Positions 29,066 through 42,090 of a stretch of DNA of 64,000 nucleotides are shown here, piece after piece; the first letter of the stretch is position 1, and each line of letters begins with the position of its first letter. The notes beneath the pieces were generated by a model that was not told the origin of the DNA, made no database searches, and saw nothing but the letters and a program-made list of their open reading frames with translations. The position numbers and the translations under genes are program-made. The stretch lies in NCBI RefSeq assembly GCF_023500045.1, contig NZ_JAMCOF010000001.1, forward strand, positions 1 through 64,000. The letters run 5' to 3'. Source of the DNA: Bartonella bilalgolemi. GTDB lineage: Bacteria > Pseudomonadota > Alphaproteobacteria > Rhizobiales > Rhizobiaceae.

Positions 29066-30598
29066 ATGGTCGCGCATGTTACAACGGTTGCTTTTCGTGG
29101 TCTAGAAGCAATTCCTGTTGATGTACAAGTTATGATTTCCTCTGGTAAAATAGGAATGGCTATTGTTGGATTAGCCGACAAAGCGGTCGCAGAAAGCCGT
29201 GAACGAATACAAGCAGCTCTTCATGCTTGCGGGCTTTCTATGCCAAACAAACGAGTGACTGTTAATCTTGCACCAGCTGATTTGCCCAAAGAAGGTTCAC
29301 ATTATGACCTTCCCATTGCCATAGGCTTAATGCTTGCTATGAATCTTCTTCCTTCCAAGATAGGCCAAAAATATATCATTTTAGGTGAATTATCACTTGA
29401 TGGATCTATTAACTCTGTTAATGGTGTTTTACCTACTGCAATGACGGCATTATCCCTTGATAAAGGATTAATTTGCCCTCACAAATGTGGTCCCGAAGCA
29501 GCATGGGTAAATACAGAAATGGATATTCTTGCTCCTGAAACTCTTCTTACTATAATTAACCATTTTAAAGGAACACAAATTCAAAAAAGACCACAACCAC
29601 GTCAATATACCACATCAACCGAATTACCAGATCTCTGTGAGATTAAAGGACAACAATCTGCAAAACGGGCATTGGAAGTTTGTGCAGCTGGACGGCATAA
29701 TCTTCTATTTGTAGGCCCTCCTGGTGCAGGTAAATCTATGCTAGCCCAATGCTTACCTTCAATTTTACCACCTCTTGATAGCCGTGAGCTTTTAGATGTC
29801 GCTCTCATTTCTTCTATTACAGGAGAAACAACACATAATGCTATATCACGCCATTGTCCTTTTCGTTCTCCACATCATTCTGCCTCTATGGCGGCAATGA
29901 TCGGTGGTGGCCTCAAAGGACGACCAGGAGAAGTATCACTTGCTCATAATGGTGTTTTATTTCTAGATGAATTTCCTGAATTTTCTCCTCAAGTGCTTGA
30001 TTCTCTTCGTCAACCTTTAGAGAGCGGAGAATGTGTTATTGCCCGTGCCAATCATCATATAAGTTATCCTGCCCGTATCCAACTCATCGCTGCAATGAAT
30101 CCTTGTCGATGCGGTATGGCTGGTGAAAAAGGCCATGTTTGTTCCAAAGGTATACGGTGTCAAATTGATTATCAATCCCGTATTTCTGGTCCTCTACTTG
30201 ATCGTATTGATTTACGTATTGAAGTCCCTGCTTTAACAGCTATGGATCTCATGCAACAAAAACAGTCAGAAAAAAGTTATAAAGTCGCAAAACGAGTCGC
30301 ACAGGCGCGTTCTATTCAAGCTAAACGTTTTGCAACACTTGGTCTTCCCCACATCCGCACCAATAGTGACTGTCCGGCAAAAATCATTGAACAAATCGCT
30401 ATTCCCGATCAAAATGCAGCTACATTACTACGCGATGTTAGCGAAAAGATGCACCTTTCCGCACGTGCTTATCATCGTATTCTCAAAGTCGCACGCACTA
30501 TTGCTGATCTTGATCAAGCACAGCACCTTGCACGCCATCACCTTGCAGAAGCCATCTCCTATCGGTTAAACAACGAAAGACTTGTAACTATTACTTAA
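29066..30598 (+). CDS. YifB/ComM-family magnesium chelatase-like AAA+ ATPase
   Basis: Start placed at the ATG at 29066, directly after GGCGGGGGA and at the conserved MVAHVTTVAFRGLEAI opening; an upstream in-frame start at 29003 is unlikely. The resulting 510-residue protein has an N-terminal Lon-like (ChlI) domain, Walker A GPPGAGKS, Walker B VLFLDEFPEF, a small cysteine cluster NPCRCG...HVC and a C-terminal Mg-chelatase lid domain. ComM homologues are hexameric helicases that promote branch migration during natural transformation; the role in non-competent bacteria is unclear. It is convergent with the solute-binding-protein gene, with 11 bases between the stops. Confidence 0.9.
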   Translation: MVAHVTTVAFRGLEAIPVDVQVMISSGKIGMAIVGLADKAVAESRERIQAALHACGLSMPNKRVTVNLAPADLPKEGSHYDLPIAIGLMLAMNLLPSKIGQKYIILGELSLDGSINSVNGVLPTAMTALSLDKGLICPHKCGPEAAWVNTEMDILAPETLLTIINHFKGTQIQKRPQPRQYTTSTELPDLCEIKGQQSAKRALEVCAAGRHNLLFVGPPGAGKSMLAQCLPSILPPLDSRELLDVALISSITGETTHNAISRHCPFRSPHHSASMAAMIGGGLKGRPGEVSLAHNGVLFLDEFPEFSPQVLDSLRQPLESGECVIARANHHISYPARIQLIAAMNPCRCGMAGEKGHVCSKGIRCQIDYQSRISGPLLDRIDLRIEVPALTAMDLMQQKQSEKSYKVAKRVAQARSIQAKRFATLGLPHIRTNSDCPAKIIEQIAIPDQNAATLLRDVSEKMHLSARAYHRILKVARTIADLDQAQHLARHHLAEAISYRLNNERLVTIT

Positions 30599-30609
30599 TG
30601 AGTTTTGAA

Positions 30610-31503
30610 TTAATAAAAACTAATTGGAAAATAACGTAAATAAAGCTCTGTAAGCTTGCCATCACGCTCTAAAGATTTTAGAGCATAATTAAGAATATCA
30701 ACTAATTGTGCATTCTTTTTTGCAACAGCAATTCGCATTCCTGCTCCTAAAAATTGTGGAGCTATGTAAGCTTCCCCAACAAAATGACAACAATCTATTG
30801 ATTGCGGATCATTTATCCATAAAGACAAAGCCAACCCATCATCAAAAATAAGATCAATTTCATGGTCCTGTAATGCTTTATAGAGCATTTTTCTATCATT
30901 AAACCCCTGCCACTCGGCTTTAGGAAAATAACTATGAAACAGTTTTTCATATGCACTATTAATCAAAAATCCACTCTTTAAATACTCAAGTTTATCACTT
31001 ATTAGCTCATTAAAATTCAAAGACTTATATGATACAAAACGTGCAGGAAAACGCAAATAAGTTTGGGTGAAAGCAAAATATTGATGCATTTCCGCTGTTT
31101 CTTCTAAACCAGCAATCATTGCCTCTGCTTCATCGCTGTTGAGATGATTTATCAACTCATTCCGAGGAACAACTTCTACTTCACACAGTTTTTCAAGTGT
31201 TAGCTTTACACAAATAGCGCGTAATAAATCAGCATTATAACCTGCAAGATGGCCTGTTTTATCAAGAAAGTTAAAAGGAGGAAAATCAAACGTTGTAACA
31301 AAACGTAAACGGGCTATATTGGCTATATCAGGCTGTATCAAATGTTCATGCGCATTAAAAAAAGAAGGAAGCCTTCCTCCCATCCCAACCTGTACAAAAG
31401 ATGAAAAAAAAAGGACTGACGCTATAAACAAAATTCCAATAAAAGAATTTAACATATTGATAAATATATTCATTTTTAAAATCTTTTCCCATAAATTATT
31501 CAT
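30610..31503 (-). CDS. Periplasmic solute-binding protein (family 3, amino-acid type)
   Basis: This 297-residue protein has an N-terminal hydrophobic segment at about residues 16-38 (signal peptide or anchor) followed by an SBP_bac_3 domain opening with LRFVTTFDFPPFNFLD and AGYNADLLRAI. FALTQ-type closing motifs appear as YFAFTQTYLRFPARFV. The family binds polar amino acids or opines for ABC importers. No permease or ATPase gene is adjacent, so it may work with a remote transporter or serve another ligand. Alternative starts exist at residues 11 and 17. Confidence 0.8.
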   Translation of the reverse strand: MNNLWEKILKMNIFINMLNSFIGILFIASVLFFSSFVQVGMGGRLPSFFNAHEHLIQPDIANIARLRFVTTFDFPPFNFLDKTGHLAGYNADLLRAICVKLTLEKLCEVEVVPRNELINHLNSDEAEAMIAGLEETAEMHQYFAFTQTYLRFPARFVSYKSLNFNELISDKLEYLKSGFLINSAYEKLFHSYFPKAEWQGFNDRKMLYKALQDHEIDLIFDDGLALSLWINDPQSIDCCHFVGEAYIAPQFLGAGMRIAVAKKNAQLVDILNYALKSLERDGKLTELYLRYFPISFY

Positions 31504-34588
<3,085 letters not shown>

Positions 34589-34709
34589 AAGCACTTTTTT
34601 ATCTTAAGCTGTATATAAACATTATGATTTTATCTGTTATTTTTTCGTATTTGAGCATTTTTTCCACATGTCGTTTACAATAAAAGAAAAATAAGAAAGG
34701 TCATGTATT

Positions 34710-35492
34710 ATGGCAGCGGAAACAGAACGCATAGGAGTCGAAGGAGGCATGGAACATTCTTTTGGCTTCACAGAAATTGACGAAATGCAAAAACAATCTA
34801 TGGTTGATAATGTATTTCATTCTGTTGCTGAAAACTATGACAAAATGAATGACATCTTATCTCTTGGACTCCATCGTGTATGGAAAAATTCCATGATAGC
34901 GTGGCTATCTCCCCCAGCCATTTCTAGCTGGAAAGCTCTTGATGTAGCTGGTGGCACCGGTGATATTGCTTTTCGTATTCTCAACGCCTCACATAGAAAA
35001 GCTCATGTTACAATCCTTGATATTAATGGATCAATGCTAAGCATTGGTAAAAAACGTGCACAAAAAAATAATCTTGCCTCCCTTATTGACTTCATTGAAG
35101 CCAATGCAGAACTTTTGCCTTTTGAAGATCAAAGTTTTGATGCTTATACTATCGCCTTTGGAATTCGTAATATACCACATATTGATAAAGCTCTGAGAGA
35201 AGCTTTTCGTGTTTTAAAACCAGGTGGACGTTTTTTATGCTTAGAATTTTCAAATGTTGACATGCCTCTACTTGATAAAATTTATGACCTTTGGTCTTTC
35301 CATGCTATTCCAAAACTGGGTCAATTCATTACAGGTGACCGTGATGCATATCGTTATTTGGTTGAATCGATTCGTAAATTTCCTAAACAAAATGACTTTG
35401 CTCATATGATTAAAAAAGCAGGTTTTTCCTTGGTATCATATCGCAATCTTACAGGTGCTATTGCAACACTGCATTCAGGTTGGAAGACTTAA
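34710..35492 (+). CDS. ubiE: Ubiquinone/menaquinone C-methyltransferase UbiE
   Basis: This SAM-dependent methyltransferase of the ubiquinone pathway has 260 residues. Motif I is [13 protein letters not shown] near 76-88; later conserved segments are [18 protein letters not shown] and [13 protein letters not shown]. The conserved [13 protein letters not shown] precedes motif I. In this slowly evolving enzyme the N-terminus is variable, so the exact start among the early ATGs (34710 or 34749) is not certain. ubiB follows three bases after the stop, so the two are one operon. Confidence 0.95.
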   Translation: MAAETERIGVEGGMEHSFGFTEIDEMQKQSMVDNVFHSVAENYDKMNDILSLGLHRVWKNSMIAWLSPPAISSWKALDVAGGTGDIAFRILNASHRKAHVTILDINGSMLSIGKKRAQKNNLASLIDFIEANAELLPFEDQSFDAYTIAFGIRNIPHIDKALREAFRVLKPGGRFLCLEFSNVDMPLLDKIYDLWSFHAIPKLGQFITGDRDAYRYLVESIRKFPKQNDFAHMIKKAGFSLVSYRNLTGAIATLHSGWKT

Positions 35493-35495
35493 AAA

Positions 35496-37082
35496 ATGGT
35501 GCAAATTTCTACCTATTTTCAACTAATACGTGCATTGTTTATCTTTACGCGAGAAGGAGTTATTAGCGCTCTCCCTTGCGATGGCCTTCAAGGATTTCCA
35601 GCAGTATATCACCGTATAGCGAGCGCCTTAGCACACCGCAAAACGAAAAAAAAACACCGATCTGAAAACATATCATATGCTATCAATAAACTTGGCCCGT
35701 CTTACGTCAAACTTGGTCAATTTCTTGCTACTCGGCCAGATATTGTCGGACGCGATATTGCAGAGGACCTAGCTCAACTCCAAGATCGTGTTCAAACTTT
35801 TCCCTGTACTGATGCAATTATTCAAATCGAAAATTCTCTTGGCCAATCTATTAATAATTTATTCACAGATTTTCACCCACCTATTGCAGCCGCTTCTATT
35901 GCCCAAGTTCATCCAGCTGAATACTATGATAAAACAGGTCACAAAAAAAAATGCGCTGTTAAAGTTATCCGTCCTAATATTAGAAATCGTTTTGCAAAAG
36001 ACCTTAAAGGCTTTTATCTCATTGCCCGTTTACAAGAACGTTATATACCTGCCTCCCGACGTTTATGTCCTGTTCGTGTTGTTGATACTTTGGCACAAAC
36101 AACACAAATTGAAATGGATTTGCGCTTAGAAGCTGCTGCTATATCAGAAATGGCTGAAAACATCCAACATGATGCAGGTTTTCGGGTACCCCAAATTGAT
36201 TGGGAACGAACAGGAAGAAATGTTTTAACAATGGAATGGATCGATGGCATAAAAATATCTGATATTCCAGCACTTAAAAAAGCTGGTTTTGATTTAAAAG
36301 CTTTAGCCATTACGCTCATTCAATCTTTTCTCCGTCATACTTTACGGGATGGCTTTTTTCATGCTGATATGCATCCTGGTAATTTATTTGTTGATCCACA
36401 AGGATGTATTGTTGCGGTTGATTTAGGAATTACAGGACGGCTTGGAAAAAAAGAAAAGCATTTTCTTGCTGAAATTCTTTATGGTTTTATTACTCGCGAT
36501 TATCATCGTGTAGCATACGCCCATTTTGAAGCAGGCTATGTCCCATCACATCATAATATTGAGAGTTTTGCTCAAGCAAACCGAGCTATTGGTGAGCCTA
36601 TTCACGGACAATCTGCACAAAGTATTTCTATGGCCAAATTGCTTACACTCTTATTTGAAGTTACTGAACTATTTGACATGAAAACGCGACCTGAACTCTT
36701 ATTACTGCAAAAAACCATGGTTGTTGTTGAAGGAGTAGCGCGCTCATTAGATCAAGATTTTAACATGTGGAAAGCCTCTGAACCAATTGTAAAAGAATGG
36801 ATTAGCAAAAACTTGGGACCGGTCGGACTCATAAAAGATTTGAATGAAGGAACACAAGCGTTGCTTTCACTCGTACGTCAAACTCCGCAATTGATACAAA
36901 ATTTTCAACAGATAGAAGAAGGATTAAGTAAAATGACAAAGACAGGGCTTTATCTTTCTCCTGCTACGCTTAAACAACTTGCTTTTGAACAAAGCCGCAC
37001 TAACCGTTATGGCCGCTATAGTTTATTCATTATTGCTTCTTGTTTGCTTCTTGTTACTTTTTTTCTTTTTCCTTCTTTCTAA
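35496..37082 (+). CDS. ubiB: Ubiquinone biosynthesis ATPase/kinase-like protein UbiB
   Basis: UbiB is an ADCK/COQ8-type atypical kinase-like ATPase required for ubiquinone synthesis. The 528-residue protein has the diagnostic KxGQ motif in YVKLGQFLATRPD (about 68-80), an Ala-rich nucleotide loop PPIAAASIAQVH, the catalytic HADMHPGNLFVD and the metal-binding AVDLGITGRLG. A C-terminal hydrophobic helix (about 508-526) anchors it to the inner membrane. It is in an operon with ubiE. Confidence 0.94.
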   Translation: MVQISTYFQLIRALFIFTREGVISALPCDGLQGFPAVYHRIASALAHRKTKKKHRSENISYAINKLGPSYVKLGQFLATRPDIVGRDIAEDLAQLQDRVQTFPCTDAIIQIENSLGQSINNLFTDFHPPIAAASIAQVHPAEYYDKTGHKKKCAVKVIRPNIRNRFAKDLKGFYLIARLQERYIPASRRLCPVRVVDTLAQTTQIEMDLRLEAAAISEMAENIQHDAGFRVPQIDWERTGRNVLTMEWIDGIKISDIPALKKAGFDLKALAITLIQSFLRHTLRDGFFHADMHPGNLFVDPQGCIVAVDLGITGRLGKKEKHFLAEILYGFITRDYHRVAYAHFEAGYVPSHHNIESFAQANRAIGEPIHGQSAQSISMAKLLTLLFEVTELFDMKTRPELLLLQKTMVVVEGVARSLDQDFNMWKASEPIVKEWISKNLGPVGLIKDLNEGTQALLSLVRQTPQLIQNFQQIEEGLSKMTKTGLYLSPATLKQLAFEQSRTNRYGRYSLFIIASCLLLVTFFLFPSF

Positions 37083-37154
37083 CTTACGCAATATATTAAA
37101 GGAAACACAATTAATGAAATTACTGCTATCATTTTAATATCTCGGAGATATATT

Positions 37155-38555
37155 ATGGCCAATATTACCCTTCGAAATGTATCACCTGAGATTCAAGAAT
37201 TTTTACGTATACGCGCTGCACAAAAGGGTATTTCTATAGAGGAAGAAACTCTTCACCTATTAAATAATCTCGCAGAAACATCTATTACATCACCAAGACA
37301 AGCAAGCACTACTGAACAACAATCATTAAAATCAAAATCGATTCTTCTTATTATTGGTGGAAGTATTGCCGCATATAAAGCACTTGATTTGATTCGCCGT
37401 TTGCGAGAACGTGGAGCTCATTTAAACATTGTTATGACAAGAACAGCTCAAAAATTTGTTACCCCTCTAGCCGCTGAAGTTCTCAATGGTGGTAATGTAT
37501 ATAACGATTTATTTTCACGTGAAGAAGAACAAGATGTTGCTCATATCCGATTAGCGCGTCAGGCAGATTTAATTATTGTAGCTCCAGCCACTGCGAATCG
37601 TATTGCAAAAATAGCTACTGGAATAACGGATGATTTAGCCAATTGCATCATTTTAGCAGCACGTTGTCCACTTTTGATTGCCCCTGCAATGAATCCAGCC
37701 ATGTGGACACACCCAGCAACTATTCGTAACATCGCAAAATTGCGTGAGGATGGAGTTCACATAGTAGGACCAGAAGTAGGCGAAATGGCTGAACAAAACG
37801 AAAGAGGTTGTGGACGTATGAGCGAACCTCTAACCATTGTAGCTTCAACAGAAGCGCTTTTGGGTGCACGAACAAAACCACTTTCTGGTCGCTACTTCAC
37901 TGTAACTTCCGGTCCTACTCATGAACCAATAGATCCAGTACGTTATCTAGCTAATCACTCATCAGGCAAACAAGGACATGCCATTGCAATAGCCTTAGCT
38001 AACTTAGGTGCAACCGTGACACTTATTTGTGGACCTGTCGATCTTATGGATCCAGAAGGAGTAAAAACTATTCATGTGAAAACAGCTTGCCAAATGTTAC
38101 AAGCCGTGCAAGAAACACTCCCTGCTGATGGTGCTATTTTTGTTGCTGCTGTTTGTGACTGGCGCAGCCAAACACAATCTTTACAAAAAATAAAAAAGGA
38201 ATCCAACAAAACACCATTTTCTTTGCACATGGTTGAAAATCCTGATATTCTAGCTACAATCGGTCATGCTCCAAATCGTCCTCCACTTGTGATTGGCTTC
38301 GCTGCTGAGACCTGCAATATCATTGCTAATGCACAAAAAAAATGTGTTCAAAAAGGAGCAAACTTCATTCTTGCAAATGATGTTTCTCTTCATGCGGATG
38401 GCACAAACATCATGGGTTCTGATACAAATGAAATTTTTTTCGTAAGCAAAGACAATGTCGAATATTGGCCATATATGAGCAAACAAAAAGTAGCTGAGAA
38501 ATTGGCAAGTGTTATTGTGTCATTTTTTTCTTCTCTTACTCTCATTCATGAATAA
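37155..38555 (+). CDS. coaBC: CoaBC with N-terminal ribbon-helix-helix (FitA-like) domain
   Basis: CoaBC makes 4'-phosphopantetheine for coenzyme A: CoaB joins phosphopantothenate to cysteine and CoaC decarboxylates the product. The 466-residue protein has the flavoprotein CoaC part at about 62-245 (GGSIAAYK, catalytic H130, PAMNPAMW at 177-184, C219 in GCGRMSEP) and the CoaB part after about 250 (TSGPTHEPIDPVRYLAN, AAVCDW). The first 43 residues (MANITLRNVS... to NNLAE) are an extra domain resembling the FitA/Arc ribbon-helix-helix antitoxins. They join CoaC through a linker without a start codon, so this is a true fusion. dut, often next in Rhizobiales, is absent. Confidence 0.93.
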   Translation: MANITLRNVSPEIQEFLRIRAAQKGISIEEETLHLLNNLAETSITSPRQASTTEQQSLKSKSILLIIGGSIAAYKALDLIRRLRERGAHLNIVMTRTAQKFVTPLAAEVLNGGNVYNDLFSREEEQDVAHIRLARQADLIIVAPATANRIAKIATGITDDLANCIILAARCPLLIAPAMNPAMWTHPATIRNIAKLREDGVHIVGPEVGEMAEQNERGCGRMSEPLTIVASTEALLGARTKPLSGRYFTVTSGPTHEPIDPVRYLANHSSGKQGHAIAIALANLGATVTLICGPVDLMDPEGVKTIHVKTACQMLQAVQETLPADGAIFVAAVCDWRSQTQSLQKIKKESNKTPFSLHMVENPDILATIGHAPNRPPLVIGFAAETCNIIANAQKKCVQKGANFILANDVSLHADGTNIMGSDTNEIFFVSKDNVEYWPYMSKQKVAEKLASVIVSFFSSLTLIHE

Positions 38556-38669
38556 CGAATAAAATCTTATTCTAAATGAAAATAATTGATCCTAAAGATA
38601 TAATTTACGCGATAAATTTTATATATAAAATGCTCTTCACTCTATCTCTTATTTTTTATTTTTTACCTA

Positions 38670-39395
38670 TTGCTCATAATTTTTACCGCTGCTTATTATG
38701 CTCTACAACGTCTTTTCACTCAGCAATATCGCTCAATGATATGGAAAGTATTAGGACTCATTTATCATCCTTGTTATTATATGGTTATGTACATACCAGT
38801 TGTTTATATCCTACTTTTGGCTTTGAATTGCTCATTTTGTTCTTGGATTAACTAATTGGGAAAACTGGATAGAGTTAAGCATACTTATTATTTTTAACCT
38901 TGTTTGTCTTTATTGATAGCCTTTTTTATTGCTCCAATCGCAGCAATGATTGGCAGTTTTTTCATTGATAACGCTGCTGCAATTATTGAAAAAGAAGATT
39001 ATCCAAATGAACCTATTGGAAAAGCTATGTCATGTGGATATTCTTTTATTTTTGCTTTTAAATTTCTTATTTTAAGCCTTTTCGGAAATGAAATTGCTTT
39101 TTTCTTGTTTTTTATATCGAATATTAATTTAATTGTCTTTTATATAATTAATAGCTATCTCTTTGGCCATGAATATTTCGTATTTGCTGCTTACCGTTTT
39201 CGATCTAAACAATAAGCTCACGTTTTTTTATATACTCACCATACCACTGTTTTTTGTGCAGGTTTATTGATGGCGTTTTTTGTTTCTATTCCTATCCTTA
39301 ATTTAGTTACGCCGCTTTTTGCAGCTGCCTTTATGACGCATTTACATAAAATGCTTTCTTCCACACCAAGCTCTATATCTGTCACACTGACATAA
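38670..39395 (+). pseudogene. Broken EI24/CysZ-like membrane protein gene
   Basis: Conceptual translation gives a recognisable EI24-domain protein in pieces. The N-terminal part (FTAAYYALQRLFTQQYRS, then MIWKVLGL) is in one frame up to about 38850. After a frameshift the frame from 38904 reads IAPIAAMIGSFFID and NSYLFGHEYFVFAAYRFR. It then meets an in-frame TAA at 39213 and continues in the same frame as AGLLMAFFVSIPILNLVTP to a stop at 39393-39395. The family includes CysZ sulfate permeases and related membrane proteins. At least one frameshift and one nonsense change make a functional product unlikely. Confidence 0.75.
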
Positions 39396-39822
39396 CAGAA
39401 TTTGATTAATTAAAATAAGAATATACTTTTATAAAACTAACACAACTTAATACATTTTTATAATATGAAAAAGCATGCACTCAAATTTAGAATATGCCAT
39501 CTTAAAATTATTGAAATAATTAATGTTAGAATAAAAGATTACACCTATTTTCTAATTATATTTTCTCAAAAATCCCTTACAATAAAGTTATTATTGCTCA
39601 ATTACTCACATAATAGCACTGCAATGTAATTTGACATTAAAATAAAAAACTAACAAAATAAATTATCTTAATTATAGAAAACATTTTTATTTGAGCTATT
39701 ATCATCGCATTAAATGAAGCAGTTTATTGTCTGTTTGGAGCAAAAATAAGTTTCATTATTCGATCCTACATTCCCTCAACCCACACATAAAGTGTATAAT
39801 ATTTCATAGAGAGGTGACAAAG
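39396..39822. other. AT-rich spacer before accD
   Basis: About 430 bases with no recognisable coding or RNA gene. The longer in-frame extension of accD back to 39727 lacks homology-like sequence and is regarded as untranslated. Confidence 0.45.
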
Positions 39823-40728
39823 ATGAACTGGATTACAAATTATGTTCGTCCTAAAATCAATTCCATATTAGGGCATCGTGAAATTCCAGATAATCTATGG
39901 ATCAAAGATCCCACTAATGGTCAAATGGTCTTCCATAAAGATCTGGAAGCTAATCAATATGTGATTCCTAACTCTGGCTATCATATGCGTATTAGTGCCA
40001 AAAATCGCCTTATGCATTTCTTTGATGATGGAATTTACACACTAATTGAAAATCCAAAAGTTGTCATAGATCCACTAAAATTTCGCGATGAAAAACGTTA
40101 TATTGACCGATTAAAAGATTACCGTTCTAAGCTTGGTGTTGAAGATAATATTTTAAATGCACGAGGAACTATTGAAGGTTTACCAATTATTGCTACTGTT
40201 CAAGATTTCGCTTTTATGGGCGGATCACTTGGCATAGCTGCAGGAGAAGCTATTATCAAAGCTTTTCATACTGCCATTAAAGAAAAATGCCCTTTAGTTC
40301 TTTTTGCAGCTTCAGGTGGAGCAAGAATGCAAGAAGGAACATTATCATTGATGCAAATGCCACGTACAACGGTAGCAATTGAAATGATAAAAGAAGAAAA
40401 ACTACCTTATATTGTGGTTCTTACCAATCCGACCACTGGTGGTGTTACTGCTTCTTATGCTATGCTAGGTGATATCCATATTGCTGAACCTGGTGCTATG
40501 ATTGGCTTTGCAGGACCACGTGTTATTCAACAAACAATTCGTGAAACTCTGCCCGAAGGTTTCCAAAGTAGTGAATATCTCTTTGAACACGGTATGATTG
40601 ATATGGTTGTCTCTCGTTTGCAAATGAAAACTACTATTGCACGACTTTTACGTTTAATGACAAAAAGTCCTGCAATTCCTAAATCTTCTAATCCATCGCC
40701 AATTAAATCTGCAAAAACTGCCTTCTGA
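39823..40728 (+). CDS. accD: Acetyl-CoA carboxylase carboxyltransferase subunit beta
   Basis: AccD with AccA transfers the carboxyl group from carboxybiotin to acetyl-CoA, the first step of fatty-acid synthesis. The start at 39823 follows GAGAGGTGAC and gives the conserved [12 protein letters not shown] opening and 301 residues. Catalytic-core motifs [22 protein letters not shown] and [11 protein letters not shown] are intact. The zinc-finger cysteines of the E. coli protein are all missing: the corresponding stretch ([10 protein letters not shown] to IPNSGYHMR, about residues 25-51) contains no Cys. folC follows closely, the common alphaproteobacterial accD-folC pair. Confidence 0.95.
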   Translation: MNWITNYVRPKINSILGHREIPDNLWIKDPTNGQMVFHKDLEANQYVIPNSGYHMRISAKNRLMHFFDDGIYTLIENPKVVIDPLKFRDEKRYIDRLKDYRSKLGVEDNILNARGTIEGLPIIATVQDFAFMGGSLGIAAGEAIIKAFHTAIKEKCPLVLFAASGGARMQEGTLSLMQMPRTTVAIEMIKEEKLPYIVVLTNPTTGGVTASYAMLGDIHIAEPGAMIGFAGPRVIQQTIRETLPEGFQSSEYLFEHGMIDMVVSRLQMKTTIARLLRLMTKSPAIPKSSNPSPIKSAKTAF

Positions 40729-40746
40729 AAACAAATCCTTTAAATT

Positions 40747-42066
40747 ATGAAAAAAAGCTGCATGCAACAAGTGATAGATGATCTACTAAAAATCTATCCG
40801 CAAAAGTGTGATCTTTCTTTAGAGCGTATTTTACATCTTTTAAAATGTCTTGATAACCCACATTTAAACCTTGCTCCTGTTATTCATATTGCTGGAACAA
40901 ATGGTAAAGGATCTGCTTCAGCTATTTGTCGTGCTCTCTTAGAAAGTGCAGGCTATCGTGTTCATGTATACAGTTCTCCTCACTTAGTTAATTGGAATGA
41001 GCGTTTTCGACTAAATCATAAAGGAGGGAGTCAATTTGTCACAGATAATCTATTAATCAAAACAATTCATCAAATTATAGAAGTAAATTGCAACAAACCT
41101 ATCACTATTTTTGAAGTTTTTACGGCTGCGGCCTTTATGCTGTTCAGCACACACCCAGCTGATGTCATTATTTTAGAAGTTGGATTAGGAGGACGTTTTG
41201 ATGCCACAAATGTCATTAACAAGCCAGCTGTGTCACTTATCATGCCTATTGATTATGATCATGAATCTTTTCTTGGTAACACAATTGAACAAATTGCTTT
41301 TCAAAAAGGAGGAATCATTAAACCAGAAGTTCCTGTAGTTATTGGGAAGCAAGATCATGATATAACTTATTCTTTTCTTAGTTCTCTTGCTATCAAAAAT
41401 AAAGCACCCTATCATCTTTTTAACCAAGATTATCAAAGCTATGAAGAATACGGGCGTATGATATTTCAAAATAATCAAGGTCTAATGGATCTTCCGCTCC
41501 CTAAGCTTATTGGTGCTCATCAAATTGCCAATGTCGGTGCTGCTCTCGAGGCAATTTACCAAGCAGGTTTTCAACTTTCAGAACAAATCATAAGCAACGC
41601 TTTGCAAAAGCTTTATTGGCCAGCACGAATGCAACATCTTACTTACGGAAAATTAGTCGCTCAACTTCCTCCTAATTTTGATTTATGGCTAGATGGAGGT
41701 CATAACCCTGCCGCTGGAAAAGCCATCGCAAAAATATTAACCCAATGGAAAAAAAAATCAAATTGTCCTATTGTGATGATTGTTGGTATGCTTAATACTA
41801 AAGATAACATTGGTTATTTTCGCCCTTTAGTCAATCTTGTCGAGAAAGTATATACAGTTCCTTTGATTTCCAGTAATGCAGGTATTTGTCCTAAAATTTT
41901 AGCAGAATCAGCTCAAAAAGCGGGGCTTATCGCTAATCCACAGGCTAATCTACAAGCTGCATTTCACAAAATTAGTTCAGAATACAAAGAAGCAATCGTC
42001 CTAATTGGTGGTTCTCTATACCTTGCAGGCGATATTTTGCGTGACAATCAAACGCCGCCATGTTAG
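40747..42066 (+). CDS. folC: Folylpolyglutamate/dihydrofolate synthase
   Basis: FolC adds glutamate to dihydropteroate and extends folate polyglutamate chains. The 439-residue Mur-ligase-family protein has the P-loop AGTNGKGSAS at about 49-58, SSPHLVNWNERF, EVGLGGRFDATNV and the C-terminal domain start LDGGHNPAAGKA. Length is normal. It lies 18 bases downstream of accD in the same operon. Confidence 0.95.
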   Translation: MKKSCMQQVIDDLLKIYPQKCDLSLERILHLLKCLDNPHLNLAPVIHIAGTNGKGSASAICRALLESAGYRVHVYSSPHLVNWNERFRLNHKGGSQFVTDNLLIKTIHQIIEVNCNKPITIFEVFTAAAFMLFSTHPADVIILEVGLGGRFDATNVINKPAVSLIMPIDYDHESFLGNTIEQIAFQKGGIIKPEVPVVIGKQDHDITYSFLSSLAIKNKAPYHLFNQDYQSYEEYGRMIFQNNQGLMDLPLPKLIGAHQIANVGAALEAIYQAGFQLSEQIISNALQKLYWPARMQHLTYGKLVAQLPPNFDLWLDGGHNPAAGKAIAKILTQWKKKSNCPIVMIVGMLNTKDNIGYFRPLVNLVEKVYTVPLISSNAGICPKILAESAQKAGLIANPQANLQAAFHKISSEYKEAIVLIGGSLYLAGDILRDNQTPPC

Positions 42067-42090
42067 CAATCAAATGTTTTTAGCACTTTA

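Noticed and set aside
39727..39822. Upstream in-frame extension of accD
   Set aside because: Sequence before 39823 has no conserved character, and a good ribosome-binding site stands directly before the ATG at 39823.
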